Below are positions 35,858 through 45,897 of a stretch of 64,000 bases of DNA, piece by piece. The notes under the pieces were generated by a model. It saw nothing but the letters and a program-made list of their open reading frames with translations, was not told the origin of the DNA and searched no databases. How positions within the stretch are numbered: the stretch's first letter is position 1; each line of letters opens with the position of its first letter. The stretch is from Cohaesibacter intestini (GTDB lineage: Bacteria > Pseudomonadota > Alphaproteobacteria > Rhizobiales > Cohaesibacteraceae), in NCBI RefSeq assembly GCF_003324485.1, contig NZ_QODK01000003.1, positions 620,001 through 684,000 of the forward strand, in the 5' to 3' direction. A program made the translations under genes and the position numbers.

Positions 35858-37378
35858 ATGAAGACGATTTTTAAGAAAGTACCAGTGAAAGCAACCATGC
35901 TGGCGTCCGCCCTGTCTTTGGGTGTTGTTGCCGGTGCAACCGTGCCAACGCTGATGACCGGACAGCCCGCCGCCAATGCGGAGCCCGTTCAAGTCACCAC
36001 ACCTGCCCGACCTTTGGACTTCACCGCAGTTGTGAAAGCTGTGAAGCCTGCGGTGGTTTCGGTTCAGGTCAAAACCCAGATTTCCACGCCTGAAGGCAAC
36101 AAGTTCGGCATTCCCGGTTTTCCTGAATTCCGTGACCTGCCAAAGGATCACCCGTTCAACCGTTTCTTCCGTCGCTTTGGCGAAGAGCAGGAGGGGAATG
36201 GCGAGAAGCGCAAGCCGCGCCCACGGTTTGGCCAGTCTCAGGGCTCCGGTTTCTTCATTTCCGATGACGGGCTGGTGGTCACCAACCATCACGTGATTGA
36301 CAAAGGCAGCGAATTTACGCTGGTCATGGATGATGGCTCTGAGCTGGAAGCCGATTTGCTTGGGTCCGACGAACGCTCCGATCTTGCTTTGCTTAGGGTA
36401 AAGAATCCGGACCGCAAGTTTGATTATGTGAGATTTGCCGAAGAACTGCCTGATGTTGGGGAATGGGTTCTCGCCGTTGGCAACCCGTTCGGTCTGGGTG
36501 GCACTGTTACAGCCGGTATCGTTTCGGCCCACGGTCGCGATATCAATGCCCGCAACTATGAGAGCTTCATTCAGATCGATGCTGCGGTCAACAAAGGCAA
36601 TTCCGGTGGCCCGACCTTCAACCTGAAGGGCGAGGTAATCGGGGTGAACACCGCCATCTTCTCACCGTCTGGCGGCAATGTCGGTATCGCATTTGCCATC
36701 CCGGCGGAAGTTGCCAAGGATGTTGTCGCGGACCTGAAAAATGGTGGCAAGGTGAAGCGCGGCTGGCTTGGGGTGCATATCCAGAATGTCTCCGAAGACA
36801 TTGCCGACAGCCTTGGTCTGGCCGAAGCCGCAGGTGCAATGGTTACCCACACCGATGAAACCGCACCTGCCTACAAAGCAGGTGTCCAGATTGGTGACGT
36901 CATCCTTGCCGTCGATGATGTGCCGGTGAAAAATACCCGCGAGCTTGCCCGTGCCATTGGTCGTGCAGAGCCTGAATCCGACGTGGAACTGACTATCTGG
37001 CGCGAAGATCAAGAGATCAAGTTGAAGGTCCATTTGGGGTTGTTCCCGGATCAGGTCAGCAACGACACCGATGAGCAGACCCAGCCACAACAACCAGCAG
37101 CCCCGGCTGAAGTTGAAGAATTCGGTCTCGAGTTGCAGGCAAGCCCGGATGGCGATGGGGTTGCCATTCTGAGCGTTGATTCGAACAGCATTGCGGCAGA
37201 GAAAGGTCTGGCAGAAGGGGATGTGATTCAGTCTGTTGCTGGCAAGAAGGTGGCAACCATCGGTGATGTGCGCAAGCAATTGTCCGACGCCAAGAGCGGC
37301 AACCGCAAAACCATCCTGATGCGGGTGAAAACCAAAAATGGTGTTCGTTTCGTCGCCCTGCCGTTGAAAGGCAACTAA
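35858..37378 (+). CDS. degP: periplasmic serine protease DegP (Do family)
   Basis: A 506-residue HtrA-type protease/chaperone that removes misfolded envelope proteins. Signal peptide at 1-40; trypsin-like domain with His145 (TNHHV), Asp175 (ERSDLALL) and Ser249 (GNSGGP); two PDZ domains (about 285-375 and 410-500). All catalytic residues are present. GGAGACAAG precedes ATG 35858. Next to the ccm operon and a two-component pair, as in other Rhizobiales. A strong terminator follows. Confidence 0.95.
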   Translation: MKTIFKKVPVKATMLASALSLGVVAGATVPTLMTGQPAANAEPVQVTTPARPLDFTAVVKAVKPAVVSVQVKTQISTPEGNKFGIPGFPEFRDLPKDHPFNRFFRRFGEEQEGNGEKRKPRPRFGQSQGSGFFISDDGLVVTNHHVIDKGSEFTLVMDDGSELEADLLGSDERSDLALLRVKNPDRKFDYVRFAEELPDVGEWVLAVGNPFGLGGTVTAGIVSAHGRDINARNYESFIQIDAAVNKGNSGGPTFNLKGEVIGVNTAIFSPSGGNVGIAFAIPAEVAKDVVADLKNGGKVKRGWLGVHIQNVSEDIADSLGLAEAAGAMVTHTDETAPAYKAGVQIGDVILAVDDVPVKNTRELARAIGRAEPESDVELTIWREDQEIKLKVHLGLFPDQVSNDTDEQTQPQQPAAPAEVEEFGLELQASPDGDGVAILSVDSNSIAAEKGLAEGDVIQSVAGKKVATIGDVRKQLSDAKSGNRKTILMRVKTKNGVRFVALPLKGN

Positions 37379-37407
37379 GCGACAGATAGAATCAATTTCG
37401 GACGATT

Positions 37408-37441
37408 GGGCGCGGTCACCTTCTGACCGCGCCCTTTTTTG
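37408..37441 (+). terminator. rho-independent terminator after degP
   Basis: An 11-bp perfect stem, GGGCGCGGTCA with TGACCGCGCCC, around CCTTC, followed by at least six T. Confidence 0.92.
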
Positions 37442-37623
37442 TTGTCCTGCCTGTTGTGATTTCCCTGATTTTGCCGACATGCTGGCCAAGTCTGTGACTT
37501 ATCGCGGCTTTCCGACAATGCCCCTTTGCTCACAGTCAAAGACCGTTATAATCGCCATGATTTTCCGTGTCGCCTGAGGAGCGCCGTCCTCGTGGCGGAG
37601 AGAAGCAATAAAAGAGGAAAAGC

Positions 37624-38301
37624 ATGCGCATTCTGATCATTGAAGATGACATTGAAGCTGCGAGCTACCTGATCAAGGGACTCAAGGAAGCGGGTCACGT
37701 CTGTGATCATGCCGCAGATGGTGATCAGGGCTATGCGCATGCAGCCAAGGGCGGGTATGATATTCTGATCATTGACCGTATGCTGCCTAAGCGTGATGGT
37801 CTTTCCATCATTGAACAGCGGCGCACGGAAGGCGACGAAACGCCAGTTCTGATCCTCTCCGCCCTAGGAGAAGTCGATGACCGGGTAACCGGCTTGAGAG
37901 CCGGAGGGGACGATTACCTCACCAAACCCTATGCCTTCTCGGAGTTGCTTGCCCGTATTGAGGTGATGGCCCGTCGGCGCAGCCCCGGTGAAGTCGAGAC
38001 CATGTATCGCCTTTCCGATCTGGAATTGGATCGCTTGTCCCACACAGTGAAGAGGTCCGGCCAGACAATCCTGTTACAGCCGCGCGAATTCCGCCTGCTC
38101 GAATATCTGATGAAAAATGCAGGTCAGGTTGTTACCCGCACCATGCTGCTGGAAAATGTTTGGGACTATCATTTCGACCCGCAGACCAACGTCATTGACG
38201 TTCACATTTCCCGTTTGCGGGCCAAGATTGACAAGGGGTTTGAACCTGCATTGCTGCAAACCGTGCGTGGCTCCGGCTATAGCCTGCGCGAGCCTGATTG
38301 A
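37624..38301 (+). CDS. OmpR-family response regulator
   Basis: 225 residues. Receiver with EDD (7-9), phosphoacceptor Asp51 in LIIDRMLP and Lys in LTKPYAF; winged-helix C-terminus ending LQTVRGSGYSLRE. The arginine after Asp51 and the RAGGDDYLTKPYAFSELLAR block resemble the CusR/CopR-like regulators found between degP and glnE in rhizobia. AGAGGAAAAGC precedes ATG 37624. Partner kinase begins 52 nt after the stop. Confidence 0.88.
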   Translation: MRILIIEDDIEAASYLIKGLKEAGHVCDHAADGDQGYAHAAKGGYDILIIDRMLPKRDGLSIIEQRRTEGDETPVLILSALGEVDDRVTGLRAGGDDYLTKPYAFSELLARIEVMARRRSPGEVETMYRLSDLELDRLSHTVKRSGQTILLQPREFRLLEYLMKNAGQVVTRTMLLENVWDYHFDPQTNVIDVHISRLRAKIDKGFEPALLQTVRGSGYSLREPD

Positions 38302-38353
38302 TGCTGCAGGCAGGGCTGCGGTCTTGCCTGTGAGAAAAGGATATCCCGGCAGA

Positions 38354-39868
38354 ATGGCAGTGGGCTCGATTAATAAGATCATGCGAACGACAGCTTTCAA
38401 GCTGTCCGCAATCTACTTGATCATCTTCACGATCTTTGCCGTCTTTCTCATCGTCTATATCGCCATCAACACCCAGATTTTAATGACCCGGCAACTCAAC
38501 TCGGCGGTTGAACTTGAGGTGAGGGGGCTGGTCGAGCAATATCGCTCCGGCGGTTTGCCGCACTTGGTGCAGGTCATCGAGGAACGATCCCGGCGGCCGG
38601 GCGCAAGCCTCTATCTGGTTACCGATTTTCGTGGCCACTTTGTAGCGGGCAACGTCTCGACCCTGCCCAAATGGGTTCTGGATGAGCGCGGTGCGATCCA
38701 ACAAACGGTACCCTATCAGCGCTTGGGGGAAACCACGCGCAAGGAATACAACGCCGTTGTCAGCGTCTATGAGATTTTTGGCGGCTACCGTTTGCTGGTT
38801 GGGCGCGACGTGGGCGAGCGCGAAATCTTCCGCAAGGTGGTCGAGCAAGCCTTCATCGTCTCGGCGATCCTGATGATCCTGCTCGCCCTGCTGGCTTGGA
38901 TATTCGTGTCCCGCAAGGTGCTCAAGCGGATTGATGTGATCGCCGAAGCTTCCCACCACATCATGGAAGGCCAATTGGACGAGCGCCTGCCTGTGACACA
39001 GGCAGGTGATGAATTTGACCGGTTGTCCGAGAGTCTCAACATCATGTTGTCGCGCATTGAAGGCTTGATGCATGGCTTGAAGGAAGTCTCTGACAATATC
39101 GCCCACGATCTGAAGACGCCCTTGACCCGCTTGCGCAACCGGGTTGAACTGACTTTGTCGTCTGATGACGCTGATAGCGAGACTTATCGCGCTGCGTTGG
39201 AGCAAACGCTCGAAGAGTCCGAGAGTCTCATCCGCACCTTTGATGCCTTGTTGCGGATTGCCCGTGTCGAAGCCAAATCCACCCAAATCGAAAAGGTATC
39301 TCTTGATATCGGCGCCATCGCCGCCGACATGGCCGAACTATATGAGCCTGTGGCAGAGGATGAAGGGGCCGAACTCACCTGGGATGCCGGACCGGGCTTT
39401 GAGATTGAGGCCAATCGAGAACTGGTCAGTCAAGCCATCGCCAATCTTATCGACAATGCGCTGAAATACGCCGTTCGTCATGCCGTTGAACGGCGCGGTC
39501 TCGCTGCGGATGATCACGACAAGCTACCGGATATGGCCCGCATTCATGTCTCCATAAGCCGCAAGGGAGACATTCCCAAAGACAGAGCCGTTGACAATCG
39601 GCCAATCCTTCTAACTGTTGCAGATAACGGTCCTGGCATCGCCAAGGAAGACCGGGTGCGGGTGTTGCAGCGCTTCGTGCGGTTGGATAAGAGCCGCAAC
39701 CAGCCCGGCTCGGGTCTTGGTCTCAGTCTCGTCAATGCAGTCGCAACCTTGCATGATGCGACCATCATCTTGGGTGATAACGAGCCGGGGCTGATCTTTA
39801 CGATCCAGTTCCCGCCTTTGGACACAAGAGATGATGACGAGATGGAGCAGACGCAGGAATCAGAATAA
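38354..39868 (+). CDS. sensor histidine kinase
   Basis: 504 residues with membrane helices at about 15-37 and 166-186, a periplasmic sensor between them, HAMP, and the H-box SDNIAHDLKTPLTRLRN with His251. ATPase motifs: NLIDNALKYA (N), VADNGPGIAKED (G1), GSGLGLSLV (G2). ATG 38354 is the best start; frames from 38117 overlap the regulator and are not supported, and GTG 38330 is an alternative. Pairs with the regulator upstream; signal unknown, likely envelope related by context. Confidence 0.88.
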   Translation: MAVGSINKIMRTTAFKLSAIYLIIFTIFAVFLIVYIAINTQILMTRQLNSAVELEVRGLVEQYRSGGLPHLVQVIEERSRRPGASLYLVTDFRGHFVAGNVSTLPKWVLDERGAIQQTVPYQRLGETTRKEYNAVVSVYEIFGGYRLLVGRDVGEREIFRKVVEQAFIVSAILMILLALLAWIFVSRKVLKRIDVIAEASHHIMEGQLDERLPVTQAGDEFDRLSESLNIMLSRIEGLMHGLKEVSDNIAHDLKTPLTRLRNRVELTLSSDDADSETYRAALEQTLEESESLIRTFDALLRIARVEAKSTQIEKVSLDIGAIAADMAELYEPVAEDEGAELTWDAGPGFEIEANRELVSQAIANLIDNALKYAVRHAVERRGLAADDHDKLPDMARIHVSISRKGDIPKDRAVDNRPILLTVADNGPGIAKEDRVRVLQRFVRLDKSRNQPGSGLGLSLVNAVATLHDATIILGDNEPGLIFTIQFPPLDTRDDDEMEQTQESE

Positions 39869-39931
39869 ACCACCTGCCACCAGTTGTTGGGAGAGCGGGG
39901 ACTAAAAAAATCAATATAAGGGGAAGTGGAG

Positions 39932-42913
39932 ATGGCTCAAGAGGAACAAACTGGTGGCCTGATCGATCCATTCTGGCTGAAGGCGACAGCTCTGCCGTTG
40001 ATGGGAGAGGCTGACGCAGCCTTCGAGCGCCTGCTTGACAGCCGCAAGAGCTTGTTGGCGCGGGATGCGACAGCAGAAGAACAGATTGCATCCCTTGATG
40101 CAGCGATGCGTGTTCCCAATCTCAAAGCCATGTTGGCTGCCACCTGCGAAAACTCTCCCTATTTGCGTGAATTGATGGCAAAGGACGCAGCGCGCTTGTC
40201 GTCCATTCTCAGTGAATGCCCAACCGCACGCATGGCACGGTTGGTGCAGCAGTCCATTGAGGAGCCGCAAGCCTCTCAGGCTGACATCATGCGCCATCTG
40301 CGTCTGATCAAACAGGATGCCGCGCTGACCATCGGCCTCGCTGATCTGGCTGGCCTGTGGTCCGTCAATCAGGTGACCAACGCTCTGACCGACATAGCCG
40401 ACGCTACCCTGCGCGGGGCTCTGCGGTTCGTGCTGAGTGAGTTTCATCGCCGTGGCAAGCTGAAACTGCCATATCCAGAAGATCCCGAGCGCGATTGCAG
40501 CTACGTGGCGTTGGCCATGGGCAAGCATGGGGCAGGGGAACTGAATTATTCCTCCGACATCGATCTGATCATCATCTATGACGGCGACAAGGCCCCGTGT
40601 GATGATCCGATGGAGATGAGCAGCATCTTCGTCCGCCTGACCAAGCAACTGGTCAAGATCATGCAGGACCGGACCGCTGAAGGCTATGTCTTTCGTACTG
40701 ACTTGCGTTTGCGTCCCGATCCGGGCGCAACCCCGCCAGCAGTCTCTTTGCTGGCTGCCCTGCAATATTACGAAAGCATGGGGCAGAATTGGGAACGTGC
40801 CGCCCTGATCAAGGCGCGTGCCTGTGCCGGGGATATTGCTGTCGGAGAAGGTTTCCTGCAAGAGATCGTCCCATTCATCTGGCGCAAATATTTCGATTAT
40901 GCAGCGCTTGCCGATGTCCACTCGATCAAGCGCCAGATCCATGCCCACAAGGGCCATGACACCATCGCCATCAAGGGGCACAATGTGAAACTTGGGCGTG
41001 GTGGCATCCGCGAAATCGAGTTCTTCGTTCAGACACAGCAGCTTATTGCGGGCGGCCGGAATCCTGCGCTGCGTGGGCGGGAAACCATTCCCATGCTAAG
41101 CGAGCTTGTCAAACTCAGCTGGATCGAGCCTGAGGCCCGCGATGCCCTCACGAAAGCCTATGCCTTTCTGCGCAAAGTCGAGCATTGCATCCAGATGCAG
41201 CGCGACGAGCAGACCCAGAATTTGCCGCAAAGCGACGAAGGGATTGCAGAGATTGGTCGGATGATGGGCTATCCTGATGCCGATCAGTTTAAAAAGGACC
41301 TGCGAGGCTGGCTGGAATGTGTTCAAAGCCATTATGTTGAGCTGTTCCGAGAAGAGCATGAACTGGGGGCGGAAGGCGGCGGCAATCTGGTCTTCACCGG
41401 CGAGGATGACGATCCCGAAACGTTGGACACCCTGTCCCGCATGGGCTTTCAGAATCCCAGAGAAGTTACAGCTGCCATTCGCAGTTGGCATTTTGGCCGC
41501 TATCCCGCGACCCGGTCGACCAAGGCCCGGGAGCGCCTGACCGAGTTCACCCCTGATCTCCTGAAGGCACTGAGCAACACCGACAATGCCGATGCCGCTT
41601 TCCTGTCCTTTAACGAGTTTCTGGCCGCACTGCCATCCGGGGTGCAGGTTTTCTCATTGTTGCGCAACAATCCGCAGCTTTTGGAAATCCTCACCATCAT
41701 TCTTGGCACCTCGCCGCGCTTGGCCGCAACGGTGGGACGCCGCCCACGGGTGATTGATGCCTTGCTGGATCCGGCTTTCTTTGGCGATATGCTGGAGCGG
41801 GACAATCTGGAATCCCAGCTGGACCGAATGCTGAAAGAAGCCACTCACTATGAGGAAGCTCTGGATGGTGCGCGTATCTTCGGCCAAGAGCAACTGTTCC
41901 TGATTGGTGTGCGCATTCTGATGGGGGCGATTTCGGCCTCACAGGCCGGTGCAGCCTATGCGATGCTGGCTGGTGTGATCATTCGCAAGATGCTCGATTT
42001 CAGCCAGAAAGAGCTGGAGCGTCGTCATGGACGCATTCCCGGCGGTCGGGTTGCTGTCTTGGCAATGGGCAAGCTTGGGGGGCGCGAAATGACGGCTGGC
42101 TCCGATCTTGATTTGATGCTTCTGTATGATCATGACGAAGGCGCCGCCTTTTCCGACGGTGAAAAACCGCTCGCCCCATCGCAGTATTTCGCCCGCCTCA
42201 CTCAGAGACTGATCACGGCCCTGTCTGCACCTACAGCGGAAGGGGAACTGTATGAAGTGGATTTCCGGTTGAGGCCGTCAGGCAATTCGGGGCCGTTGGC
42301 AACGTCGCTCAAATCCTTTAAATCCTATCACGCTAAGGACGCCTGGACGTGGGAGCATATGGCATTGACCCGCGCGCGCGTGGTGGCGGGCGACAAGGCC
42401 TTTTCTCAAGTGGTGCGCGATGAAGTGGTGGGTATCCTGACCCAGCCGCGCGACGAAGCCGCCATCCGCAAGGATATTGCCCAAATGCGGGGCCGTATTG
42501 AAAGCGAAAAAGGCACCTCAGATCTCTGGAACATCAAGCAAGTGGCTGGCGGTCTGGTGGATGTCGAGTTCATCGCGCAATGTTATCAGCTGATCCACGC
42601 CCATACCCATCCGGCGGTCCTTCATGCCAACACAGCCGAAACCCTGCGCCTTTGCGTTGATGAAGGACTGATCGATGTGGGGGACGCAGATACACTTGTT
42701 CCAGCCATTCGGCTGTATCACGATTTGACGCAGATCGTTCGGGTTTGCTTTGCGGAACAGTTTGATCCAGACACAGCAACCAAAGCCTTCAGGCAAGCGC
42801 TGGTTCGTGTTTCTTTCGAGCCTGACATGCCGAGGCTGGAAGAGCGGATGCGTGATTGTCAGACTGCCGTCAGGGCCTGCTTTGAAAAACTGGTGGGTTC
42901 CGTCAAAAGCTAA
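39932..42913 (+). CDS. glnE: GlnE: glutamine synthetase adenylyltransferase/deadenylase
   Basis: The bifunctional enzyme that adds AMP to glutamine synthetase and removes it in response to nitrogen status via PII. 993 residues with two nucleotidyltransferase domains: HGAGELNYSSDIDLIIIYD near residue 200 (deadenylase) and GGREMTAGSDLDLMLLYDHD near 715 (adenylylase), both with intact G-S-D-x-D type metal sites, and helical regulatory regions after each. ATG 39932 has AGGGGAAG upstream; GTG 39926 is too near it. Monocistronic in appearance. Confidence 0.95.
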   Translation: MAQEEQTGGLIDPFWLKATALPLMGEADAAFERLLDSRKSLLARDATAEEQIASLDAAMRVPNLKAMLAATCENSPYLRELMAKDAARLSSILSECPTARMARLVQQSIEEPQASQADIMRHLRLIKQDAALTIGLADLAGLWSVNQVTNALTDIADATLRGALRFVLSEFHRRGKLKLPYPEDPERDCSYVALAMGKHGAGELNYSSDIDLIIIYDGDKAPCDDPMEMSSIFVRLTKQLVKIMQDRTAEGYVFRTDLRLRPDPGATPPAVSLLAALQYYESMGQNWERAALIKARACAGDIAVGEGFLQEIVPFIWRKYFDYAALADVHSIKRQIHAHKGHDTIAIKGHNVKLGRGGIREIEFFVQTQQLIAGGRNPALRGRETIPMLSELVKLSWIEPEARDALTKAYAFLRKVEHCIQMQRDEQTQNLPQSDEGIAEIGRMMGYPDADQFKKDLRGWLECVQSHYVELFREEHELGAEGGGNLVFTGEDDDPETLDTLSRMGFQNPREVTAAIRSWHFGRYPATRSTKARERLTEFTPDLLKALSNTDNADAAFLSFNEFLAALPSGVQVFSLLRNNPQLLEILTIILGTSPRLAATVGRRPRVIDALLDPAFFGDMLERDNLESQLDRMLKEATHYEEALDGARIFGQEQLFLIGVRILMGAISASQAGAAYAMLAGVIIRKMLDFSQKELERRHGRIPGGRVAVLAMGKLGGREMTAGSDLDLMLLYDHDEGAAFSDGEKPLAPSQYFARLTQRLITALSAPTAEGELYEVDFRLRPSGNSGPLATSLKSFKSYHAKDAWTWEHMALTRARVVAGDKAFSQVVRDEVVGILTQPRDEAAIRKDIAQMRGRIESEKGTSDLWNIKQVAGGLVDVEFIAQCYQLIHAHTHPAVLHANTAETLRLCVDEGLIDVGDADTLVPAIRLYHDLTQIVRVCFAEQFDPDTATKAFRQALVRVSFEPDMPRLEERMRDCQTAVRACFEKLVGSVKS

Positions 42914-42936
42914 TGCAGGAGCTAATTCAGCGCGCC

Positions 42937-42978
42937 TCAAAAAATAAGAGCGGAAATTCGAAACATGTGGATCGAATT
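42937..42978 (-). terminator. candidate minus-strand terminator
   Basis: Read on the minus strand, GAGCGGAATTCG pairs with CGAATTTCCGCTC (one bulged base) and is followed by TTATTTTTT. It would end the sensor-kinase transcript, about 160 bp past its stop. Confidence 0.6.
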
Positions 42979-43137
42979 CCGCTCCAGGTGCCAGCATGTC
43001 GGAGGCGGCTGCTGATGCTCACTTGGTGCTGGTTTCCACCTGAGCGCCTCCTCCTCGGGAGAACTCTGGATGCATCCATCCATGACGGTTGCGCAGATGC
43101 TACCAAGGGGACAAAACGGTTTGCCTTCTCACATCCG

Positions 43138-45705
43138 TCAAGCAACATCATGTGCTTGATTCGTGGATTCTTCCTTGTGATGGGTCAAATTACGTAGATC
43201 TTCGTTGGCGGACAGTTTTTTGGGCAGACGTACCGATACGCGTGTTCCCTGACCAATGCGTGACCGAATTTTCATCGTGCCACCAGACAGACAAATGATC
43301 CGTCGGGCAATCGATAGCCCTAAGCCCGAACCTTTGTGTGTCTTGGTAAACTGGTTCTGCACTTGCTCGAACGGAAGACCAATCCGGTCTATCGCATCCT
43401 GCGGGATGCCGACGCCAGTATCGGTAATGGTGAGAACGGCCTGACCATTGCTTTCCGAACCGGTAATGGCAATGGTGCCACCTTCAGGAGTGAACTTGAC
43501 CGCATTGTCGAGCAGATTGAATATCACCTGTTCAATGAGATGTGGATCGGCATGGGCTCCAAGATGGGCTGGCATCTTGTCGTGGAAGGAAAGATTGCGT
43601 AGCTCCGCTTTGCTCTCGATGCTGTCATCCTTGATTCTGGAAACCATCTCGGACAAGTCGACTGGCTCCGGAAACACTTCCAGTTCCCCATCTTCCAGCC
43701 TCGACATGCTCAGAATATCATCGATCAGATGCAGCAAATAGGCACCACTATTGTGAATGTCGTTGGAATAGTCGCGATATTTGTCTGTCTTGTGTTCGCC
43801 AAAAATCTCGTTCTTCATCACTTCCGAGAAGCCGATGATGGCATTCAGCGGTGTCCGTAGCTCGTGAGAGATGTTTGCAAGGAACTGCGATTTGACCCGG
43901 TTGGCAGCCTGCGCGTTGTCTTTTTCTCTGGCATATTGCTCGGTCATGACGACAAGCTGCTGTGCCTGTCGTTCCAAGGTTTGGCGAGACTGGCGCAAAT
44001 CAGAGATCGTATCAATTAGCTGCTGTTCGCTTTCGAGCAGACGGCTTTCCTGCAGCTTCAAATTGGAGATGTCGGTGCCGACCGAAACAAAGCCGCCATC
44101 ACTGGTGCGGCGTTCGCTGATTTGCAGCCAGCGCCCGTCTGCCAGTTCGGCTTTGTAGGTCCTTGCGGCCCGGGCCGCAGTGCCGGAGCGGTCAAACAGC
44201 AACTCTTCCGCATTGATTTCCTGATCGTCTTCAATGCCAACCACATGTGGTTGACCCCGGTCCATCAACTGATTGTAACTCAGGCCGATTATGTCTTCAT
44301 CGCGGTCAATATTGTAAAGCTCCCGATAGGGCTGGTTGCAGAGCACCAGTTTGTGGCTGTCATCCCACAAGACGAAAGCTTCAGAAATCGTGTCGACGGC
44401 ATCGCGTAGGCGCATATCTGCCCGCTTGCGTCGTTCATTCGCCGCAATCTGTTCTGTCACATCAATGACCAGTCCCATCAGATGCAGGCGGTTGTTCGGG
44501 CTCCGGGTCAGTTCAGCGCGAATTTGCAGCCAGACCCAGTGGCCCTTTTCATGGCGCATGCGAAATTTTTGGTCCATCATCATGGACTGTGTCGACAGGA
44601 GTGTTTCGATATGCTCGTGAAGATTGCCATCTTCGGGATGCATACGGGCATTGAGCTGGGCAAAGCCGATCAGATCGTCACTGGGCGCCATGCCGAGCAA
44701 ATCATACATCGAGCGAGACCAGTAGATGTGACCGCGCGCCAGATCCCAGTCCCACAGGCCGGAGCGGGAGCGTTTGAGCGCGGCATCCATCCGACGGATC
44801 GCGGTGAAATAGATGTTGTCTGCTTCGCGTGCCCGTGCACCCTGACTGAAAAAGGCATAGACAGTGAGCAGAATGGTTCCACTCATCACGAGGAATACGA
44901 TCACGCTGATCGCCACATCGCTCCGCCAGTTCCTGAAAATGTCGCTGCTCTTGCGCAACACCACGACCGACCCTCGGCCCGCCCCCAGATGATGCACGGT
45001 TGCCATGGCTTCCACGTCGTCATCCAGCGTGGTGCTGAACACCCCGGCACTCGATCCCAGATACTGAATGCCTTGCGACCGCCCCAACAGCGCCACGAGA
45101 GTTTTGCGCATGTCCTGCGCGTCTCGAGGGATGGACGCAACGATCATGCCGGTACTGTTGGTCAGATAAATCTGGTAATTGTCCGCCAGTTTCTGATTTG
45201 GCAGGGAGGCAAACAACCATTCCTGATACTGGTCCCTGCTTGGGGAGGTGGCTTGATAAGCAGGATTGGTTGACTGCGTCTGTTCAGGGAGAGTGGTCGA
45301 AGCATCCGGCAGGATTGGCTTTGCTGGCTGCTTGGTGGTGATCCGGTTGGCGTCAGCCACCCCTTGCTTTGTGTGCTTGGTATCATGGGCGTCCTGTTGG
45401 CTAGACACCCGTGCTGTAACCAAAGCGGTCAAAAGCTGGATTTCGGTTTCTGCGTCCGCTTTCAGGGAGAGTTTTTTAGATGCCAGATCATCGGCTCGCC
45501 AGAGGCCGACCAACGCAATGAAACTAAGGATGATCGCAGGAATAATATGGCGCAAGAGAGGTTCTTCTCGCACGCGGGACATGTAACTTGGCCCAGCCAG
45601 CAAACGTGCCGGCCCTGAGATGGGGTCGTTCATGTCCGAAGATTTCGATCCTAAAAAACGGAATCGAGTATCTTTATGCGCGCTGACTGTTCCAGCCTGC
45701 GTCAT
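43138..45705 (-). CDS. PAS-domain sensor histidine kinase
   Basis: 855 residues. Membrane helices at about 50-69 and 262-284 enclose a periplasmic region with a low-complexity QDAHDTKHTKQG stretch. Two PAS domains follow (about 305-430, with GLWDWDLARGHIYWS, and 440-550), then a coiled linker, H-box ANISHELRTPLNAI with His614, and ATPase motifs NLLDNAVKFTPEGG, DTGVGIPQDA and GSGLGLSIARRI. AGGAGG stands 7 nt before ATG 45705. No response regulator is adjacent. Kinases of this kind occur beside glnE in rhizobia; the signal is unknown. Confidence 0.9.
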   Translation of the reverse strand: MTQAGTVSAHKDTRFRFLGSKSSDMNDPISGPARLLAGPSYMSRVREEPLLRHIIPAIILSFIALVGLWRADDLASKKLSLKADAETEIQLLTALVTARVSSQQDAHDTKHTKQGVADANRITTKQPAKPILPDASTTLPEQTQSTNPAYQATSPSRDQYQEWLFASLPNQKLADNYQIYLTNSTGMIVASIPRDAQDMRKTLVALLGRSQGIQYLGSSAGVFSTTLDDDVEAMATVHHLGAGRGSVVVLRKSSDIFRNWRSDVAISVIVFLVMSGTILLTVYAFFSQGARAREADNIYFTAIRRMDAALKRSRSGLWDWDLARGHIYWSRSMYDLLGMAPSDDLIGFAQLNARMHPEDGNLHEHIETLLSTQSMMMDQKFRMRHEKGHWVWLQIRAELTRSPNNRLHLMGLVIDVTEQIAANERRKRADMRLRDAVDTISEAFVLWDDSHKLVLCNQPYRELYNIDRDEDIIGLSYNQLMDRGQPHVVGIEDDQEINAEELLFDRSGTAARAARTYKAELADGRWLQISERRTSDGGFVSVGTDISNLKLQESRLLESEQQLIDTISDLRQSRQTLERQAQQLVVMTEQYAREKDNAQAANRVKSQFLANISHELRTPLNAIIGFSEVMKNEIFGEHKTDKYRDYSNDIHNSGAYLLHLIDDILSMSRLEDGELEVFPEPVDLSEMVSRIKDDSIESKAELRNLSFHDKMPAHLGAHADPHLIEQVIFNLLDNAVKFTPEGGTIAITGSESNGQAVLTITDTGVGIPQDAIDRIGLPFEQVQNQFTKTHKGSGLGLSIARRIICLSGGTMKIRSRIGQGTRVSVRLPKKLSANEDLRNLTHHKEESTNQAHDVA

Positions 45706-45897
45706 TGGAGGCCTCCTGACTGAAGCTTCTTTATTTTATTTATCCGGAGGTGTGCCGCATCTCCGATCCAAGGTTATTTGAATCGATGCGCAGCTTTTTG
45801 TCTAGAGTCCCGCATGAATTTTTTGGTTAACAAGGCGTTAATGTCGCCGAGATTACTTTAACACCGTTTCAGCCTGTTAAAGACTCAGGCCGATTAC

